A DNA stretch of 46,804 bases from Candidatus Thioglobus sp. (GTDB taxonomy: Bacteria; Pseudomonadota; Gammaproteobacteria; Arenicellales; UBA868), in NCBI GenBank assembly GCA_004212795.1, contig SHBR01000011.1, positions 1 through 46,804 on the forward strand, in the 5' to 3' direction. Every line of letters starts with the position of its first letter. Position 1 is the stretch's first letter. A model generated the notes under the pieces. It did no database searches. It saw nothing but the letters and a program-made list of their open reading frames with translations, and was not told the DNA's origin. The translations under genes and the position numbers were made by a program. Of the stretch, positions 18,013 to 27,995 are shown piece after piece.

Positions 18013-19554
18013 TTAAATGTTGGAGTCAGGCACGGCATTTTTTTTGGTCATGACAAATTCGCGAAGCGCTTCGTCCAATCCCTCGTCAATAGGTGGCGCC
18101 TCATACTCGTCCAGCATTTTTTTCCAGGTACTATTGGCCCGTTGCGCAGCGTCGAGAGCACCCTCTGATTGCCATTGTTCAAAGCTATTATTATCCGCCG
18201 TTGTTGATCGATAAAAAGCGGTTTCAAAGTTGGCCTGCGTATGTTCGCAGCCTAAGAAGTGATTCCCTGGACCGACTGTCGCGAGCGCATCCATTGCTTG
18301 CCCATTTTCCGAGGCGTCGATGCCAGATAAAAAGACTTCGACCATCCCGGCCTGGTCTGCATCGAGTATAAATTTCTCATAGCCCATGGCGAGGCCACCT
18401 TCCAACCAACCTGCTGTGTGGAGCATAAAGTTGACCCCGGCGAGCATGGCGCTTTGCAACGTATTGGCCGCTTCGTACGCGGCTTGCGCATCCGGAAGCT
18501 TGGAGCCGCAGAGTCCACCACCACTGCGAAATGGTACGCCCAATCTTCGGGCCAGTGCGGCGCATATGAAAATGACCATTGACGGCTCAGGTGTTCCAAA
18601 GGTGGGAGCACCTGACTGCATCGAAACCGCGCTCGAGAATGTCCCGAAGATTACCGGGGCTCCTTTGCGGGTAAGTTGGGTGAAACATATCCCGGCCAGT
18701 GCCTCTGCAAGAATCTGCGTGCACGTACCCACGATGGTGACTGGAGACATAGCACCCGAAAGAATGAACGGAGAGATAACTGTGGCCTGGTTGTTTTCTG
18801 CATAAACACGGGCGGCTCCGAGCATGGTCGCATCAAAGGTCATTGGGGAGTTAGCGTTGATAAGGCTGGTAATCGCACAATGCGTGTCCAGGAAGTCATC
18901 CCCAAATACAATCTTTGCCATATCAACGGTGTCTTGCGCTCGATCGGGATGAGTGACAGAGCCCATGAAGGGCTTGTCTGACCACCGTAGATGACTGTAA
19001 ATCATGTCCAGATGACGTTTGTTCACCGGCAGATCTACTGGCTCACATAATGTGCCACCGGAGTGGTGCAGTGATGGACTCATATAGGCGAGTCGAGTGA
19101 AGTTCTCAAAATCACCTAGAGTGGCGTATCGACGACCCTTATCGAGGTCATGCACAAACGGCGACCCGTATGCCGGTACGAGCACGGTGTGATTTCCGCC
19201 AATTCGGACGCTACGGTTAGGATTTCGGGCGTGTTGCGTAAATTCAGCAGGGGCGCTCGATGAAATGATCTCTCGACACATCCCTTTCGGAAACCTAACA
19301 CGCTCTCCATCGACGGACGCACCGGCCTGTTTGAGTAGATTCAGGGCTAATGGGTCATCCCGAAAGTCGATGCCAATTGTTTCGAGCACCGTGTCTGCGT
19401 TATTCTCGATAAGTGCGAGTACTTCTTCGCTGGCGAGCTCAAATGTGGGGATCTGTCGGGTGATAAATGGGACACTGGCTCGGGTGGATCGCTCTCTCTT
19501 GGCTCTTCGGTCCGCTCGGGCGTTGCCTCGTTGTCGGCGCTTGGTCTCAGTCAT
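18013..19554 (-). CDS. Trimethylamine methyltransferase (MttB) superfamily protein, without pyrrolysine
   Basis: MttB-superfamily TIM-barrel protein, members of which move methyl groups from quaternary or tertiary amines to a corrinoid protein. The 513-residue frame is open throughout, with no in-frame TAG that could encode pyrrolysine. Non-Pyl relatives such as MtgB act on glycine betaine and others on proline betaine. Conserved-looking parts are HHSGGTLCEPVDLP, FGTPEPSM, RSGGGLCGSKLPDAQAAYE and GPGNHFLGCEHTQ. The N-terminus is strongly basic (RRQRGNARADRRAKRER). No corrinoid-binding MttC-type gene is in the window. It faces away from etfBA and converges on the oxidoreductase-alaX pair. Betaine demethylation is inference from family and context. 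Confidence 0.85.
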   Translation of the reverse strand: MTETKRRQRGNARADRRAKRERSTRASVPFITRQIPTFELASEEVLALIENNADTVLETIGIDFRDDPLALNLLKQAGASVDGERVRFPKGMCREIISSSAPAEFTQHARNPNRSVRIGGNHTVLVPAYGSPFVHDLDKGRRYATLGDFENFTRLAYMSPSLHHSGGTLCEPVDLPVNKRHLDMIYSHLRWSDKPFMGSVTHPDRAQDTVDMAKIVFGDDFLDTHCAITSLINANSPMTFDATMLGAARVYAENNQATVISPFILSGAMSPVTIVGTCTQILAEALAGICFTQLTRKGAPVIFGTFSSAVSMQSGAPTFGTPEPSMVIFICAALARRLGVPFRSGGGLCGSKLPDAQAAYEAANTLQSAMLAGVNFMLHTAGWLEGGLAMGYEKFILDADQAGMVEVFLSGIDASENGQAMDALATVGPGNHFLGCEHTQANFETAFYRSTTADNNSFEQWQSEGALDAAQRANSTWKKMLDEYEAPPIDEGLDEALREFVMTKKNAVPDSNI

Positions 19555-19830
19555 TTTCAGATCCCTGAAGGTGTAATGTGCTAATTATCAATTGAGAATT
19601 CTACGAAGGCTGCCGACAGCGCGACATCTGCTTTGTTGGAGTCGACAGAATGACCACTAATAGATGTCTTGCCGTTGGAGTCCGTTTAAAATGTCCATAA
19701 CTCATTCAGTGAATTCTCTGCGAATTGTAGACGAAACTCTGATGCGAAAATACAATGTTAAAACGGCCTGAGAATGTTGGGTCGAGCCCTTATTCGTTAA
19801 TATAGAAAGACTAACAAGAGGTAATTTGAA
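19555..19830. other. Divergent intergenic region between mttB-like gene and etfBA
   Basis: No gene is seen in these 276 bases. On the plus strand TTGGGT (19777-19782) followed after 18 bases by TATAGA (19801-19806) is a weak sigma-70 candidate for etfBA. AAGAGG just before 19831 is the etfB ribosome site. The region must also carry the promoter for the mttB-like gene, which I could not place. Confidence 0.35.
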
Positions 19831-20580
19831 ATGAAGGTACTTGTCCCGATCAAGCGGGTGATCGATGCCAATATTAAGGTCCGCGTTAGTGCGGATCAGT
19901 CGGGGGTTGAGCTCAATAATGTGAAGATGGCGATGAACCCTTTCTGCGAGATCGCGATTGAAGAAGCCATTAGGCTACGTGAAAGTGGCAAAGCGGAGGA
20001 AGTCATTGCGGTTGCTGTTGGCCCGAGCCAAAGTCAAGAAACCCTCCGTACGGCTCTGGCAATGGGTGCCGACCGGGCGATTTTGATTGAGACAGATCCA
20101 GCACCAGAGCCACTCGGTGTTGCCAAGTTGCTTAAGGCGGTAACTGAGAAAGAGAATCCTGGACTCGTCATCTTGGGAAAACAGGCGATCGATGGCGATA
20201 ATAACCAGACGGGCCAGATGTTGGCTGCACTGCTTAACTGGTCGATTGGCACTTTTGTTTCTGGCCTGGAGGTGAATGACGGTTCGGTTCGTGTCACTCG
20301 TGAGGTGGATGGTGGTCTTGAAAATATCGATCTGACACCACCATGCGTGATCACGGTTGACTTACGATTAAATGAACCCCGATATGCATCATTGCCAAAT
20401 ATTATGAAAGCGAAGAAAAAACCTCTTGAGACTTTTTCGCCAGATGATTTGGGCGTGGATGTGTCGCCACGCATTGAGGTGTTAAAGGTAATTGAGCCCC
20501 CGGCACGAGCTGCGGGTGTGAAAGTCTCGAGCGCTGAAGAGCTCGTTGAAAAACTCCGAAATGAGGCAAAGGTAATCTAA
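19831..20580 (+). CDS. etfB: Electron transfer flavoprotein beta subunit
   Basis: Beta subunit of the heterodimeric ETF that accepts electrons from acyl-CoA and N-methyl dehydrogenases and delivers them to ETF:ubiquinone oxidoreductase. The 249-residue product begins [18 protein letters not shown]. It has the AMP-binding region [20 protein letters not shown] and the signature [22 protein letters not shown]. Length fits group I ETF. AAGAGG lies eight bases or so upstream of the ATG. It overlaps etfA by one base (TAATG), the usual coupled arrangement. Its closeness to the dehydrogenase-like gene suggests that enzyme as a partner, but ETF serves many dehydrogenases. Confidence 0.97.
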   Translation: MKVLVPIKRVIDANIKVRVSADQSGVELNNVKMAMNPFCEIAIEEAIRLRESGKAEEVIAVAVGPSQSQETLRTALAMGADRAILIETDPAPEPLGVAKLLKAVTEKENPGLVILGKQAIDGDNNQTGQMLAALLNWSIGTFVSGLEVNDGSVRVTREVDGGLENIDLTPPCVITVDLRLNEPRYASLPNIMKAKKKPLETFSPDDLGVDVSPRIEVLKVIEPPARAAGVKVSSAEELVEKLRNEAKVI

Positions 20581-21509
20581 TGGCTATTCTTGTAATTGGC
20601 GAGCACGATAATTCAACGTTGCGCCCGTCCACGTTGAACACAGTGACCGCAGCAGCGGCGCTTGGTACTGAGGTAGATCTTTTGATAGCAGGGGCCGACT
20701 GTAGTTCGGTGACTGACGAAGCATCGAAGGTTGAGAGCGTCTCCCGAGTGTTGGTTGCCGATGATCCTTCGTTTGCTGATGGACTAGCGGAAAACATCGC
20801 GCCGCTAATAGCTTCGATTGCAGGCAATTACTCCCACGTGCTCGCGCCGGCGACAACGTATGGGAAAAATATTTTGCCGCGGGCGTCAGCGCTTTTGGAT
20901 GTCCAGCAAATTTCAGACATCAGCGGGATTGAGTCTGAGGATACATTTGTCCGTCCTATATATGCGGGTAATGCGATGGCAACGGTTCGGTCGACCGATG
21001 TGCTAAAGCTCATTACTGTTCGGACGACCGCCTTCGATGCAGCGGGCATGGACGGTGCTGCGTCGGTTGAGACCGTCTCTGGTGGTGGAGATGCCGGTCT
21101 TTCAAAGTTTGTGGGTGAAGAGCTTACTCGCTCGGAGCGACCTGAATTGACGACAGCGGATATCATCGTGTCAGGAGGCCGGGGAATGCAAAGTTCCGAA
21201 AACTTCGTGCTCCTTGAAAAGTTGGCCGATAAGTTGGGGGCAGCGGTCGGTGCCTCTCGAGCGGCAGTCGACGCTGGCTATGTTCCAAATGATTATCAAG
21301 TTGGCCAGACTGGAAAAGTCGTTGCACCAAACGTTTATATCGCTGTTGGTATTTCCGGCGCTATCCAACATCTCGCGGGCATGAAGGACTCCAAGGTTAT
21401 CGTTGCCATCAATAAAGATGAAGAGGCGCCTATTTTTCAGGTCGCTGATTTTGGCTGGGTTGCGGATTTATTTGAGGCCATTCCGCAACTCGATAGCGCT
21501 TTGGAATAA
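20580..21509 (+). CDS. etfA: Electron transfer flavoprotein alpha subunit
   Basis: Alpha subunit of ETF, carrying most of the FAD site. The 309-residue product has the N-terminal domain from [16 protein letters not shown], then the FAD-binding domain with [39 protein letters not shown], and the signature [19 protein letters not shown] followed by [18 protein letters not shown]. Length and motif order match group I ETF. The ATG overlaps the etfB stop by one base. It is followed by two hairpins (21536-21559 and 21592-21607) and converges on the mupP-like gene. Confidence 0.97.
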   Translation: MAILVIGEHDNSTLRPSTLNTVTAAAALGTEVDLLIAGADCSSVTDEASKVESVSRVLVADDPSFADGLAENIAPLIASIAGNYSHVLAPATTYGKNILPRASALLDVQQISDISGIESEDTFVRPIYAGNAMATVRSTDVLKLITVRTTAFDAAGMDGAASVETVSGGGDAGLSKFVGEELTRSERPELTTADIIVSGGRGMQSSENFVLLEKLADKLGAAVGASRAAVDAGYVPNDYQVGQTGKVVAPNVYIAVGISGAIQHLAGMKDSKVIVAINKDEEAPIFQVADFGWVADLFEAIPQLDSALE

Positions 21510-21535
21510 TCCGCCGCCTAAACGGGATGGTGAAG

Positions 21536-21607
21536 CACTCCCCGGATTCCCGGGGAGTGGCGAACCGGTCAAATTGTCGTACGGGGCTCGAAACACATCC
21601 ATGTGTT
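21536..21607 (+). terminator. Two strong hairpins after etfA
   Basis: CACTCCCCGG (21536-21545), loop ATTC, CCGGGGAGTG (21550-21559) is a perfect 10-bp stem. AACACAT (21592-21598), CC, ATGTGTT (21601-21607) is a second palindrome. Neither is followed by a T-run, so they may protect a 3' end or assist factor-dependent termination rather than act as classic intrinsic terminators. Confidence 0.5.
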
Positions 21608-21728
21608 ATTGCCTGATAATCCAACCAGCGACGCACAGTTGAGTATCACCAGATCGGTTTAAAATTTCTGTGATAAAGATTACATTGGCGGTTCATCGGG
21701 ACGACATTGAAAAACAGTGAAATTCGGG

Positions 21729-22382
21729 CTAACGATGAATCGATAGAATTTCGCTTGCTGATGACACAACGTGATCAGCGCACCAACTCGGTATCTCCTC
21801 AGGCTTTCCATAACCCCAGTTCACGGCAATCGTGTTCATACCGGCTGATGATCCTGCGATGATATCCCTCTCATCGTCACCAACATAAATGCAATTCAAT
21901 GCCGAAACATTCATTACCTTGCAGGCGTACAAAAGCGGCGCTGGATCAGGTTTTGCGACAGAAAGCGTGTCGCCACTCACGACGACGGCCGCTCGCGATG
22001 CAATGCCTAACGCGTTCAGAAGCGGAATGGTGAAGCGAGTTGGTTTGTTCGTCACGATCCCCCATGGAGATCCGCATGAATCAAGGCTTTCGAGTAAATC
22101 ATCAATACCTTCAAACAGCGTCGTTTCAACACAGATTCCGGTGAGGTAGTGTTGAAGTAGTCGGTCACGAAATGAGCTTTTTGCTGATACCGACGGGTGT
22201 AGGGCAAAGCTCTCCGAAATCAATCGCGTGCTTCCCCCGGCGACCCACCAACGCCCTTCATCAACAGAGATCGATTGTCGATTTTCTTCGTTAAGAACGG
22301 TATTTAAAGCGCGAATCAGATCCGGAGCGGTATCTGCGAGTGTGCCGTCGAGATCAAATAAAAATGTGTTTTCAGGAGAGAT
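21729..22382 (-). CDS. HAD phosphatase, MupP/Gph type, with no canonical start codon
   Basis: HAD-superfamily phosphatase. By position directly after ubiG it matches Pseudomonas MupP (N-acetylmuramate 6-phosphate phosphatase of wall recycling); phosphoglycolate phosphatase is the common alternative label. Motifs are FLFDLDGTLADTAPD (nucleophile and acid-base aspartates), WGIVTNKPTRF, VAKPDPAPLLYAC and YVGDDERDI. The reading frame is open from upstream of motif I, but it has no ATG, GTG or TTG until a TTG at 22223, which would delete the catalytic aspartates. I placed the start at ATC 22382 (217 residues, a normal length); ATC codons at 22403 and 22406 are other options. A sequencing indel near the ubiG end is the alternative. 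Confidence 0.75.
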   Translation of the reverse strand: MSPENTFLFDLDGTLADTAPDLIRALNTVLNEENRQSISVDEGRWWVAGGSTRLISESFALHPSVSAKSSFRDRLLQHYLTGICVETTLFEGIDDLLESLDSCGSPWGIVTNKPTRFTIPLLNALGIASRAAVVVSGDTLSVAKPDPAPLLYACKVMNVSALNCIYVGDDERDIIAGSSAGMNTIAVNWGYGKPEEIPSWCADHVVSSASEILSIHR

Positions 22383-22408
22383 GTTGTTTTCGCCAGTTTG
22401 GATGATCG

Positions 22409-23107
22409 CTAGTCGGGTTTGCGATAGTGCGCAAGATAGTTGACCGCCACGCCTGGTCCGAGTCGGTATTTTTTTGAAAGGGGATTGTAGTGCATTCCAG
22501 TGATGTCTTTAATGCTTAAGCCAGATGTTCTGGACCACTGGTCAAGCTCGGATGGCCGTATCAATTTTTTATAATCGTGAGTCCCCCGTGGGAGCAAAGA
22601 CAGTACATACTCGGCGCCCACGATTGCGAATAAGAAAGATTTTAAATTCCGATTGATTGTTGAGAAAAAAATATCTCCCCCTGGTTTTAAGAGCTTTACA
22701 CAGGATTTGATCGTGAGAGCCGGGTCAGGCACATGCTCCAGCATTTCTAGACAGCAAATAACGTCGAAGGGTGCTGGATTCTCATCGACAAACTGTTCAA
22801 TCGTAAGATGGCGATAATCAATATTATGGTCGTTTGCGCGGGCGTGTAGTTTGGCGACAGCAATAGGGCCGGCGCCAGCATCTAGTCCTGTGACGTTTGC
22901 GCCCTGTTCGCTCAAGGCCTCGCTGAGCAATCCACCCCCACAGCCGACATCAAGCGCCCGACATTCATGAAGTCGATGCCGATTAGCGATGTAGCCAAGG
23001 CGTAGGGGGTTAATCTCATGAAGCGGCGCGAATTCACTATTCGGGTCCCACCATCTAGCCGCGAGAGATTCAAATTTTGCTATTTCGGCGGAATCGATAT
23101 TTTCCAT
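22409..23107 (-). CDS. ubiG: Ubiquinone biosynthesis O-methyltransferase
   Basis: SAM-dependent enzyme performing both O-methylations in ubiquinone synthesis. The 232-residue product has the N-terminal MENIDSAEIAKFESLAARWWD, the SAM-binding motif ALDVGCGGGLLSEAL, then VICCLEMLEHVPDP, FFSTINRN, and RLGPGVAVNYLAHYRK at the end, all UbiG features. The ATG at 23107 was chosen because homologues begin M-x-N-V-D-x-A-E-I-A-K-F; longer in-frame starts at 23146 and 23161 exist. The mupP-like gene follows immediately. ispB at the other end of the window acts in the same pathway. Confidence 0.95.
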   Translation of the reverse strand: MENIDSAEIAKFESLAARWWDPNSEFAPLHEINPLRLGYIANRHRLHECRALDVGCGGGLLSEALSEQGANVTGLDAGAGPIAVAKLHARANDHNIDYRHLTIEQFVDENPAPFDVICCLEMLEHVPDPALTIKSCVKLLKPGGDIFFSTINRNLKSFLFAIVGAEYVLSLLPRGTHDYKKLIRPSELDQWSRTSGLSIKDITGMHYNPLSKKYRLGPGVAVNYLAHYRKPD

Positions 23108-23228
23108 TGCAACACACTGCAAATATTCAAGATGTAATGTTGACATATTAAACGATGACAATGAGTGAATTTCTGGAGCATTAACCGTTTTTCGGTGGCT
23201 ATCTTGTTTCTATTTTTCAGTAGTTTTA

Positions 23229-23257
23229 TTGTTTATTTGAATAAAAAGCGTTAGAAT
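23229..23257 (+). promoter_or_regulatory. Sigma-70 promoter of the metY-rimP-nusA-infB operon
   Basis: TTGTTT (23229-23234), a 17-base spacer and TAGAAT (23252-23257), followed by the GC-rich discriminator CCGACGCGCG directly ahead of the tRNA at 23270. This is the layout of a stringently controlled stable-RNA promoter. Confidence 0.78.
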
Positions 23258-23269
23258 CCGACGCGCGAT

Positions 23270-23346
<77 letters not shown>

Positions 23347-23366
23347 ATTGAAAGTTGTTTCTGGGG

Positions 23367-23391
23367 CCCCGCATTTGCGGGGTTTGTTTTT
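23367..23391 (+). terminator. Intrinsic terminator between tRNA-fMet and rimP
   Basis: CCCCGC (23367-23372), loop ATTT, GCGGGG (23377-23382), followed by TTTGTTTTT. Position between the tRNA and rimP suggests partial termination, letting the tRNA be made in excess over the operon mRNA. Confidence 0.85.
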
Positions 23392-23441
23392 GGAGCGGGA
23401 GAAAAACGGTTGATCTGGCAGGTCTGAACGGCATCACGATA

Positions 23442-23921
23442 ATGGTAATGAGGGGTATATGCGAACTGATTGAGCCGGTAATTGAGGATATGGGTTACGA
23501 GTTGGTAACCGTAGAGCTTACGGGTTCTCAGTCGGGCGGCCAAATTGTAAGAGCTTATATTGACGCCCCCGGGGGAATTCTGCTGGAGGACTGCGAGCAA
23601 GTAAGCCGCCAGATTAGTGCAATTTTTGATGTCGAGGATCCGATCAAGGGAGAATACACGCTTGAGGTTTCTTCCCCGGGCTTGGAAAGACCTCTCGCCA
23701 AACCGGCGCATTTTTTGAGATTTATCGGAAGCAAGGTGAAGGTGCAGACCAAAACCCTGCATTTGGGTCGAAGACGATTTACGGGACCGTTAACCGAAGC
23801 GACCGAGGAGTCTTGCTGTATTGAGGTAGATGGTGAAGTTTACGAGTTGCCTTATCAAGATATTGATAAGGCAAATTTGGTGGCATTTGAATCGGGGCAT
23901 TCGCAAAATCGAGCCTCTTAG
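23442..23921 (+). CDS. rimP: Ribosome maturation factor RimP
   Basis: Assembly factor for the 30S subunit. The 159-residue product has the N-terminal domain (ELIEPVIEDMGYELVTVEL, then IVRAYIDAPGGILLEDCEQVSRQISAI) and the linking signature YTLEVSSPGLERPLAKPAHF, followed by an Sm-like C-terminal domain ending in DIDKANLV. Length is close to the Escherichia protein (150). The start at 23442 (ATG, giving MVMRGICEL) is a best choice; 23448 is equally possible. It precedes nusA with the usual spacing and shares its transcript. Confidence 0.94.
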   Translation: MVMRGICELIEPVIEDMGYELVTVELTGSQSGGQIVRAYIDAPGGILLEDCEQVSRQISAIFDVEDPIKGEYTLEVSSPGLERPLAKPAHFLRFIGSKVKVQTKTLHLGRRRFTGPLTEATEESCCIEVDGEVYELPYQDIDKANLVAFESGHSQNRAS

Positions 23922-23945
23922 ATTTAGTTGTTCGGAGATCTGAAG

Positions 23946-25463
23946 ATGACAAAAGATGACGTTTTAATGATGGCGGACGTGCTCTCGCGAGAAAAAGATA
24001 TTGATCGCGGGATTGTCTTTGAAGCAATTGAGGCCGCACTCGCAACCGCGACCCGTAAGCGCAATCGTGAAGATATTGAAGTGCGTGTTGACATTGATCG
24101 AAATACGGGAGATTACAAGGCATTTCGACAGTGGGAGATCGTTGAGGATGATGCTGCCGTCGAAAGCCCTGCTCGCCAGATGACGTTTGCAGCGGCTGAG
24201 ATTAGTTATCCAGATGACACCCACGAGATGGGCGGGTTTGTTGAAGAACCGCTTGAGACTGTTGCCACTTTCGGTCGAATCGAAGCACAAGCCGCGAAAC
24301 AGGTGATCAGTCAAAAAGTACGGGAAGCAGAGCGTGCTCGGGTCTACGAAGACTTTAAGGATCGTATCGGACAGATGGTTCAAGGCGTTGTTAAACGAGT
24401 TGGGAATCGCGAAGCGATTATTGACCTTGAAGGTGTAGAAGCGTCTTTGCCACGATCGAACTGGATTGATCGCGAAGTGTTGCGGAGCGGTGATCGTGTT
24501 AAGTCAATTTTGGGAGAAGTGCGAACCGAGCCGCGAGGGCCGCAGTTGATTCTTGACCGCAGAAGCCCTGAACTCGTGGTTAAGTTATTTCAACTCGAAG
24601 TGCCCGAGGTAGGTCAAGGTGTAATTGAGATTTTGGGTGCGGCCCGGGATCCTGGGTCGAGAGCAAAAATTGCGGTGCGCTCCCAAGATAGTCGCATCGA
24701 TCCGGTCGGTGCTTGCGTCGGAATCCGCGGTGCTCGTGTTCAGAGCGTATCAAACGAGCTAAATCTTGAACGCATTGATATCATTACCTGGGCCGATAAT
24801 CCGGCCGAATTTGTGATCAAAGCGCTTCAGCCGGCAGAGGTTGAGTCGATTATCGTGGATGAGGATTCTCATTCCATGGACGTGGTGGTCGATGAGCAGC
24901 AGCAATCGCTCGCAATAGGGCGAGGCGGTCAAAATGTCCGTTTGGCGTCAGATCTGAGTGGTTGGACTCTGAACATCATGACCGACGAAGCGGCGGCAGA
25001 GAAAGCGGAGCAAGAGGCCCAACAGGCGAGTGAGAGGCTCATGACTCAGCTAAATATTGATGCTGAAGTCGCCGGAGTTCTGGTTGAGGAGGGTTTTGTA
25101 ACGCCAGAAGAAATCGCCTATGTTCCCGTTCAGGAATTGCTGGATGTTGAAGGATTTGATCAGGATCTGGTGGATCAACTCCGAGCGCGAGCACGCGATT
25201 TTCTGGATATTCGCGAAATTGCCGAAGCTGAAAACCTACGACCTGAACCTGATTTGCTCGCAATGGATGGTATGGATGAGGAGACCGCCACCTTGTTCGC
25301 TTCAAAAGGGATTCGGTCAATGGAAGACCTCGCTGAATGCGCGACCGATGAGTTGACAGAACTCACTGGGATTGAGGAAGAGCGAGCGGGGGCGTTAATC
25401 ATGACTGCCCGTATTCCATGGTTTGAAGAGGCCGTGAGTGAGAATCAATCGGTCGAAGCCTAA
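23946..25463 (+). CDS. nusA: Transcription termination/antitermination factor NusA
   Basis: RNA polymerase-binding factor in pausing, termination and antitermination. The 505-residue product has the N-terminal polymerase-binding domain ([16 protein letters not shown]), an S1 domain from about residue 138 ([22 protein letters not shown]), and two KH domains ([32 protein letters not shown]). Two C-terminal acidic helix-hairpin-helix repeats follow ([32 protein letters not shown]), as in Escherichia and other gammaproteobacteria. The ATG at 23946 gives [17 protein letters not shown], consistent with homologues. infB starts 19 bases after its stop. Confidence 0.97.
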   Translation: MTKDDVLMMADVLSREKDIDRGIVFEAIEAALATATRKRNREDIEVRVDIDRNTGDYKAFRQWEIVEDDAAVESPARQMTFAAAEISYPDDTHEMGGFVEEPLETVATFGRIEAQAAKQVISQKVREAERARVYEDFKDRIGQMVQGVVKRVGNREAIIDLEGVEASLPRSNWIDREVLRSGDRVKSILGEVRTEPRGPQLILDRRSPELVVKLFQLEVPEVGQGVIEILGAARDPGSRAKIAVRSQDSRIDPVGACVGIRGARVQSVSNELNLERIDIITWADNPAEFVIKALQPAEVESIIVDEDSHSMDVVVDEQQQSLAIGRGGQNVRLASDLSGWTLNIMTDEAAAEKAEQEAQQASERLMTQLNIDAEVAGVLVEEGFVTPEEIAYVPVQELLDVEGFDQDLVDQLRARARDFLDIREIAEAENLRPEPDLLAMDGMDEETATLFASKGIRSMEDLAECATDELTELTGIEEERAGALIMTARIPWFEEAVSENQSVEA

Positions 25464-25482
25464 GGCCAAGAGGGAAATAAAT

Positions 25483-27978
25483 ATGCCCGCAGTACCTATA
25501 AAAAAGCTGGCCGAGCAAATTGGAATCGGCCCTGAGCAACTCCTTAAGCAGTTAGGAGCTGCTGGGGTAGAAGGTAAGGATGTCGATGGGAATTTAGACG
25601 ACGACGAGCGGACGACGTTACTTGCGTATTTGAGAGGGGGTAAGGCGACTGCGGCCAAACCAAAACCTCAGGAAAAAGTGACTTTAAGTCGCCGAACAAC
25701 GACCGCCGTTAAACAAAGCTCTCGTACGGGTGGATCCCGTACGGTTCACGTTGAGGTCAAGAAAAGACGCACGTACGTACGACGGGGTGAATTGCAACGC
25801 CAGCAAGAAGAGGTTGAGAAAGAAGCGCAGGCGGCCCAGGAAGCAAAAGAGCGTGAGCTGGCCGAGAAGGCCCGTTTAGCTGAAGAGGAAACGGCTCGAA
25901 AGGCTGAGGAAGAGGCAAAGGCCATCGCTGCTGAGGCGGAAGCGCGAGCTGCGGCTGAAGTTGCTGAGGCGCCAGCTTCCGATGTCGCGGTGGATGAGAA
26001 GGCTAAGCCGGTTACGCCCCCAGCGGAAGATGCAAAAACGGCCGGTCGGCGAGAAGAGAAAGGCAAAAAGCGCAAGGGCAAGGACCGCTCTGAATCGAAA
26101 GGTGAGTTACACCTTGCCGAGGGTAAACGAGGGCGTCGTAAACCTCGGCCTGCGATTAAGCCGAGAAGAATTACGTCAGCAACCGCGGGCCAACATGCTT
26201 TTGAAAAGCCGACAGAACCAGTGACCCTTGACGTTGCGGTCCCTGAAACTGTTACGGTCGCTGAACTTGCGCAATCGATGTCCATCAAAGCGGCAGAAGT
26301 AATCCGCGTTCTGATGGAAATGGGTAGCATGGTTACAATTAATCAGGTTCTCGATCAGGACACCGCGATTCTCGTGGTTCAGGAAATGGGTCATAACGCG
26401 ACTGCTGCGGACTTTCATGATCCCGAAGCTTTGATTACCAGTGACCAGGTCGCTGATGACCGACCTCGAGTAGCGAGAGCGCCTGTTGTAACCGTAATGG
26501 GACACGTTGACCATGGCAAAACGTCGTTGCTTGATCATCTTCGTAAGACCAAGGTGACAGCCGGGGAAGCCGGCGGCATCACGCAGCATATCGGCGCTTA
26601 TCGAGTGCCGACCTCAAAAGGCGTTATCACGTTTCTAGATACGCCGGGTCATGAAGCGTTCAGCGCAATGCGGTCACGTGGCGCGGGTGTAACTGACCTG
26701 GTTATCTTGGTGGTGGCGGGTGACGATGGTGTCAAGCCGCAAACGATTGAAGCCATTAATCATGCCAAGAATGCGGCGGTGCCTATTATTGTTGCAATTA
26801 ATAAAATGGACAAAGAAGATGCTGACGCAGATCGCGTCAAGCAAGAGTTAGCCACTCAAGAAGTGATTCCAGAAGAGTGGGGAGGCGATATATTGATGAG
26901 CGAAGTGTCGGCGCTTACGGGTGATGGGGTTGATGCGCTTTTGGAATCGGTCTTACTGCAGGCAGAACTGCTTGATCTTACGGCGCCCGCTGAAGGGATC
27001 GCATCCGGAGCAGTGGTAGAGGCCCGCCTCGATCGGGGTAAAGGGGTGGTTGCCACCATCTTGGTTCAGAAGGGTTCTCTCAAGAAGGGAGATATTGTGG
27101 TTGCGGGCCGCGAGTTTGGCAGAATTCGGGCCATGGCCGCGGATGATGGAGAAACAATTAAAGAAGCAGGACCGTCGATGCCTGTCGAGGTGCAAGGACT
27201 CGGTGGCGTACCTGACTCCGGAGATGAATTCTCTGTTGTGGCGGATGAGCGCAAAGCTCGAGAAGTGACCAGTTTCCGTCAATCAAAATATAAAGAATTG
27301 AAGATTGCGCGACAGCAAAAAGCAAAGCTCGAAAGTATGTTTACGGGGATGGGTGACGATCAGGTTAGACCTCTCAATCTCATCATTAAGGGAGATGTGC
27401 AGGGGTCTGTTGAGGCACTTACAGAGTCGCTTGAAAAATTAAGTAACGACAAGGTGAAAGTCGTTGTTGTTCATGGAATGGTGGGTGGAATAAACGAGTC
27501 AGACGTAAACCTCGCGACCGCTTCTGAGGCTATTATCGTTGCTTTTAATGTTCGTGCAGATGCAACAGCGCGACGTCTTATTGAAAGCGAAGATCTCGAT
27601 GTTCGTTACCACAGCGTTATTTATGACGTGGTTGATGAGGTCACGACTGCGCTGACCGGAATGCTTGCGCCCATTGTTCGTGACCAAGCGGTCGGCCTGG
27701 CTGAGGTACGAGATGTCTTTCGAGTTGCGAAACTTGGCGCCGTTGCTGGTTGTCGTGTTATCGAAGGAGAGGTCCGACGGAACCTTCCGGTTCGAGTGCT
27801 TCGGGATAATGTCGTTATTTTTGACGGCCGTATTGATTCATTGAAACGGTTTAAAGAGGATGTTTCTGAGGTCAAGTCCGGGTTCGAGTGTGGTATCGGG
27901 GTTAAGAATTACAACGATATCAAACCCGGCGATCAAATCGAGATCTACGAAAAAATTGAGCAAGCCGCAACACTATAA
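25483..27978 (+). CDS. infB: Translation initiation factor IF-2
   Basis: GTPase that places initiator fMet-tRNA on the 30S subunit. The 831-residue product has an IF2N module at the start ([21 protein letters not shown]). A long alanine/glutamate/lysine-rich linker follows, then a second IF2N near residue 270 ([23 protein letters not shown]). The G domain from about residue 340 has [19 protein letters not shown] and NKMDK. Domains II-IV follow, ending [12 protein letters not shown]. The ATG at 25483 has AGAGGGA upstream; the codon at 25438 lies inside nusA. A shorter internal isoform, as in Escherichia, cannot be judged. Confidence 0.98.
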   Translation: MPAVPIKKLAEQIGIGPEQLLKQLGAAGVEGKDVDGNLDDDERTTLLAYLRGGKATAAKPKPQEKVTLSRRTTTAVKQSSRTGGSRTVHVEVKKRRTYVRRGELQRQQEEVEKEAQAAQEAKERELAEKARLAEEETARKAEEEAKAIAAEAEARAAAEVAEAPASDVAVDEKAKPVTPPAEDAKTAGRREEKGKKRKGKDRSESKGELHLAEGKRGRRKPRPAIKPRRITSATAGQHAFEKPTEPVTLDVAVPETVTVAELAQSMSIKAAEVIRVLMEMGSMVTINQVLDQDTAILVVQEMGHNATAADFHDPEALITSDQVADDRPRVARAPVVTVMGHVDHGKTSLLDHLRKTKVTAGEAGGITQHIGAYRVPTSKGVITFLDTPGHEAFSAMRSRGAGVTDLVILVVAGDDGVKPQTIEAINHAKNAAVPIIVAINKMDKEDADADRVKQELATQEVIPEEWGGDILMSEVSALTGDGVDALLESVLLQAELLDLTAPAEGIASGAVVEARLDRGKGVVATILVQKGSLKKGDIVVAGREFGRIRAMAADDGETIKEAGPSMPVEVQGLGGVPDSGDEFSVVADERKAREVTSFRQSKYKELKIARQQKAKLESMFTGMGDDQVRPLNLIIKGDVQGSVEALTESLEKLSNDKVKVVVVHGMVGGINESDVNLATASEAIIVAFNVRADATARRLIESEDLDVRYHSVIYDVVDEVTTALTGMLAPIVRDQAVGLAEVRDVFRVAKLGAVAGCRVIEGEVRRNLPVRVLRDNVVIFDGRIDSLKRFKEDVSEVKSGFECGIGVKNYNDIKPGDQIEIYEKIEQAATL

Positions 27979-27995
27979 AAAATTCCTGCTGACTG

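Noticed and set aside
18013..19554. Pyrrolysine-containing MttB
   Set aside because: The frame is open over a full-length protein with no internal TAG, so no amber read-through is needed.
9392..21509. Genomic island integrated at tRNA-Thr
   Set aside because: The accessory genes follow a tRNA, but there is no integrase, no repeat of the tRNA 3' end at the other boundary, and no obvious change in base composition by eye.
25746..26330. 194-residue minus-strand open frame inside infB
   Set aside because: Serine/alanine-rich antisense of the alanine/glutamate-rich IF-2 linker; biased codon composition opens the opposite strand. No family resemblance and infB is certain.
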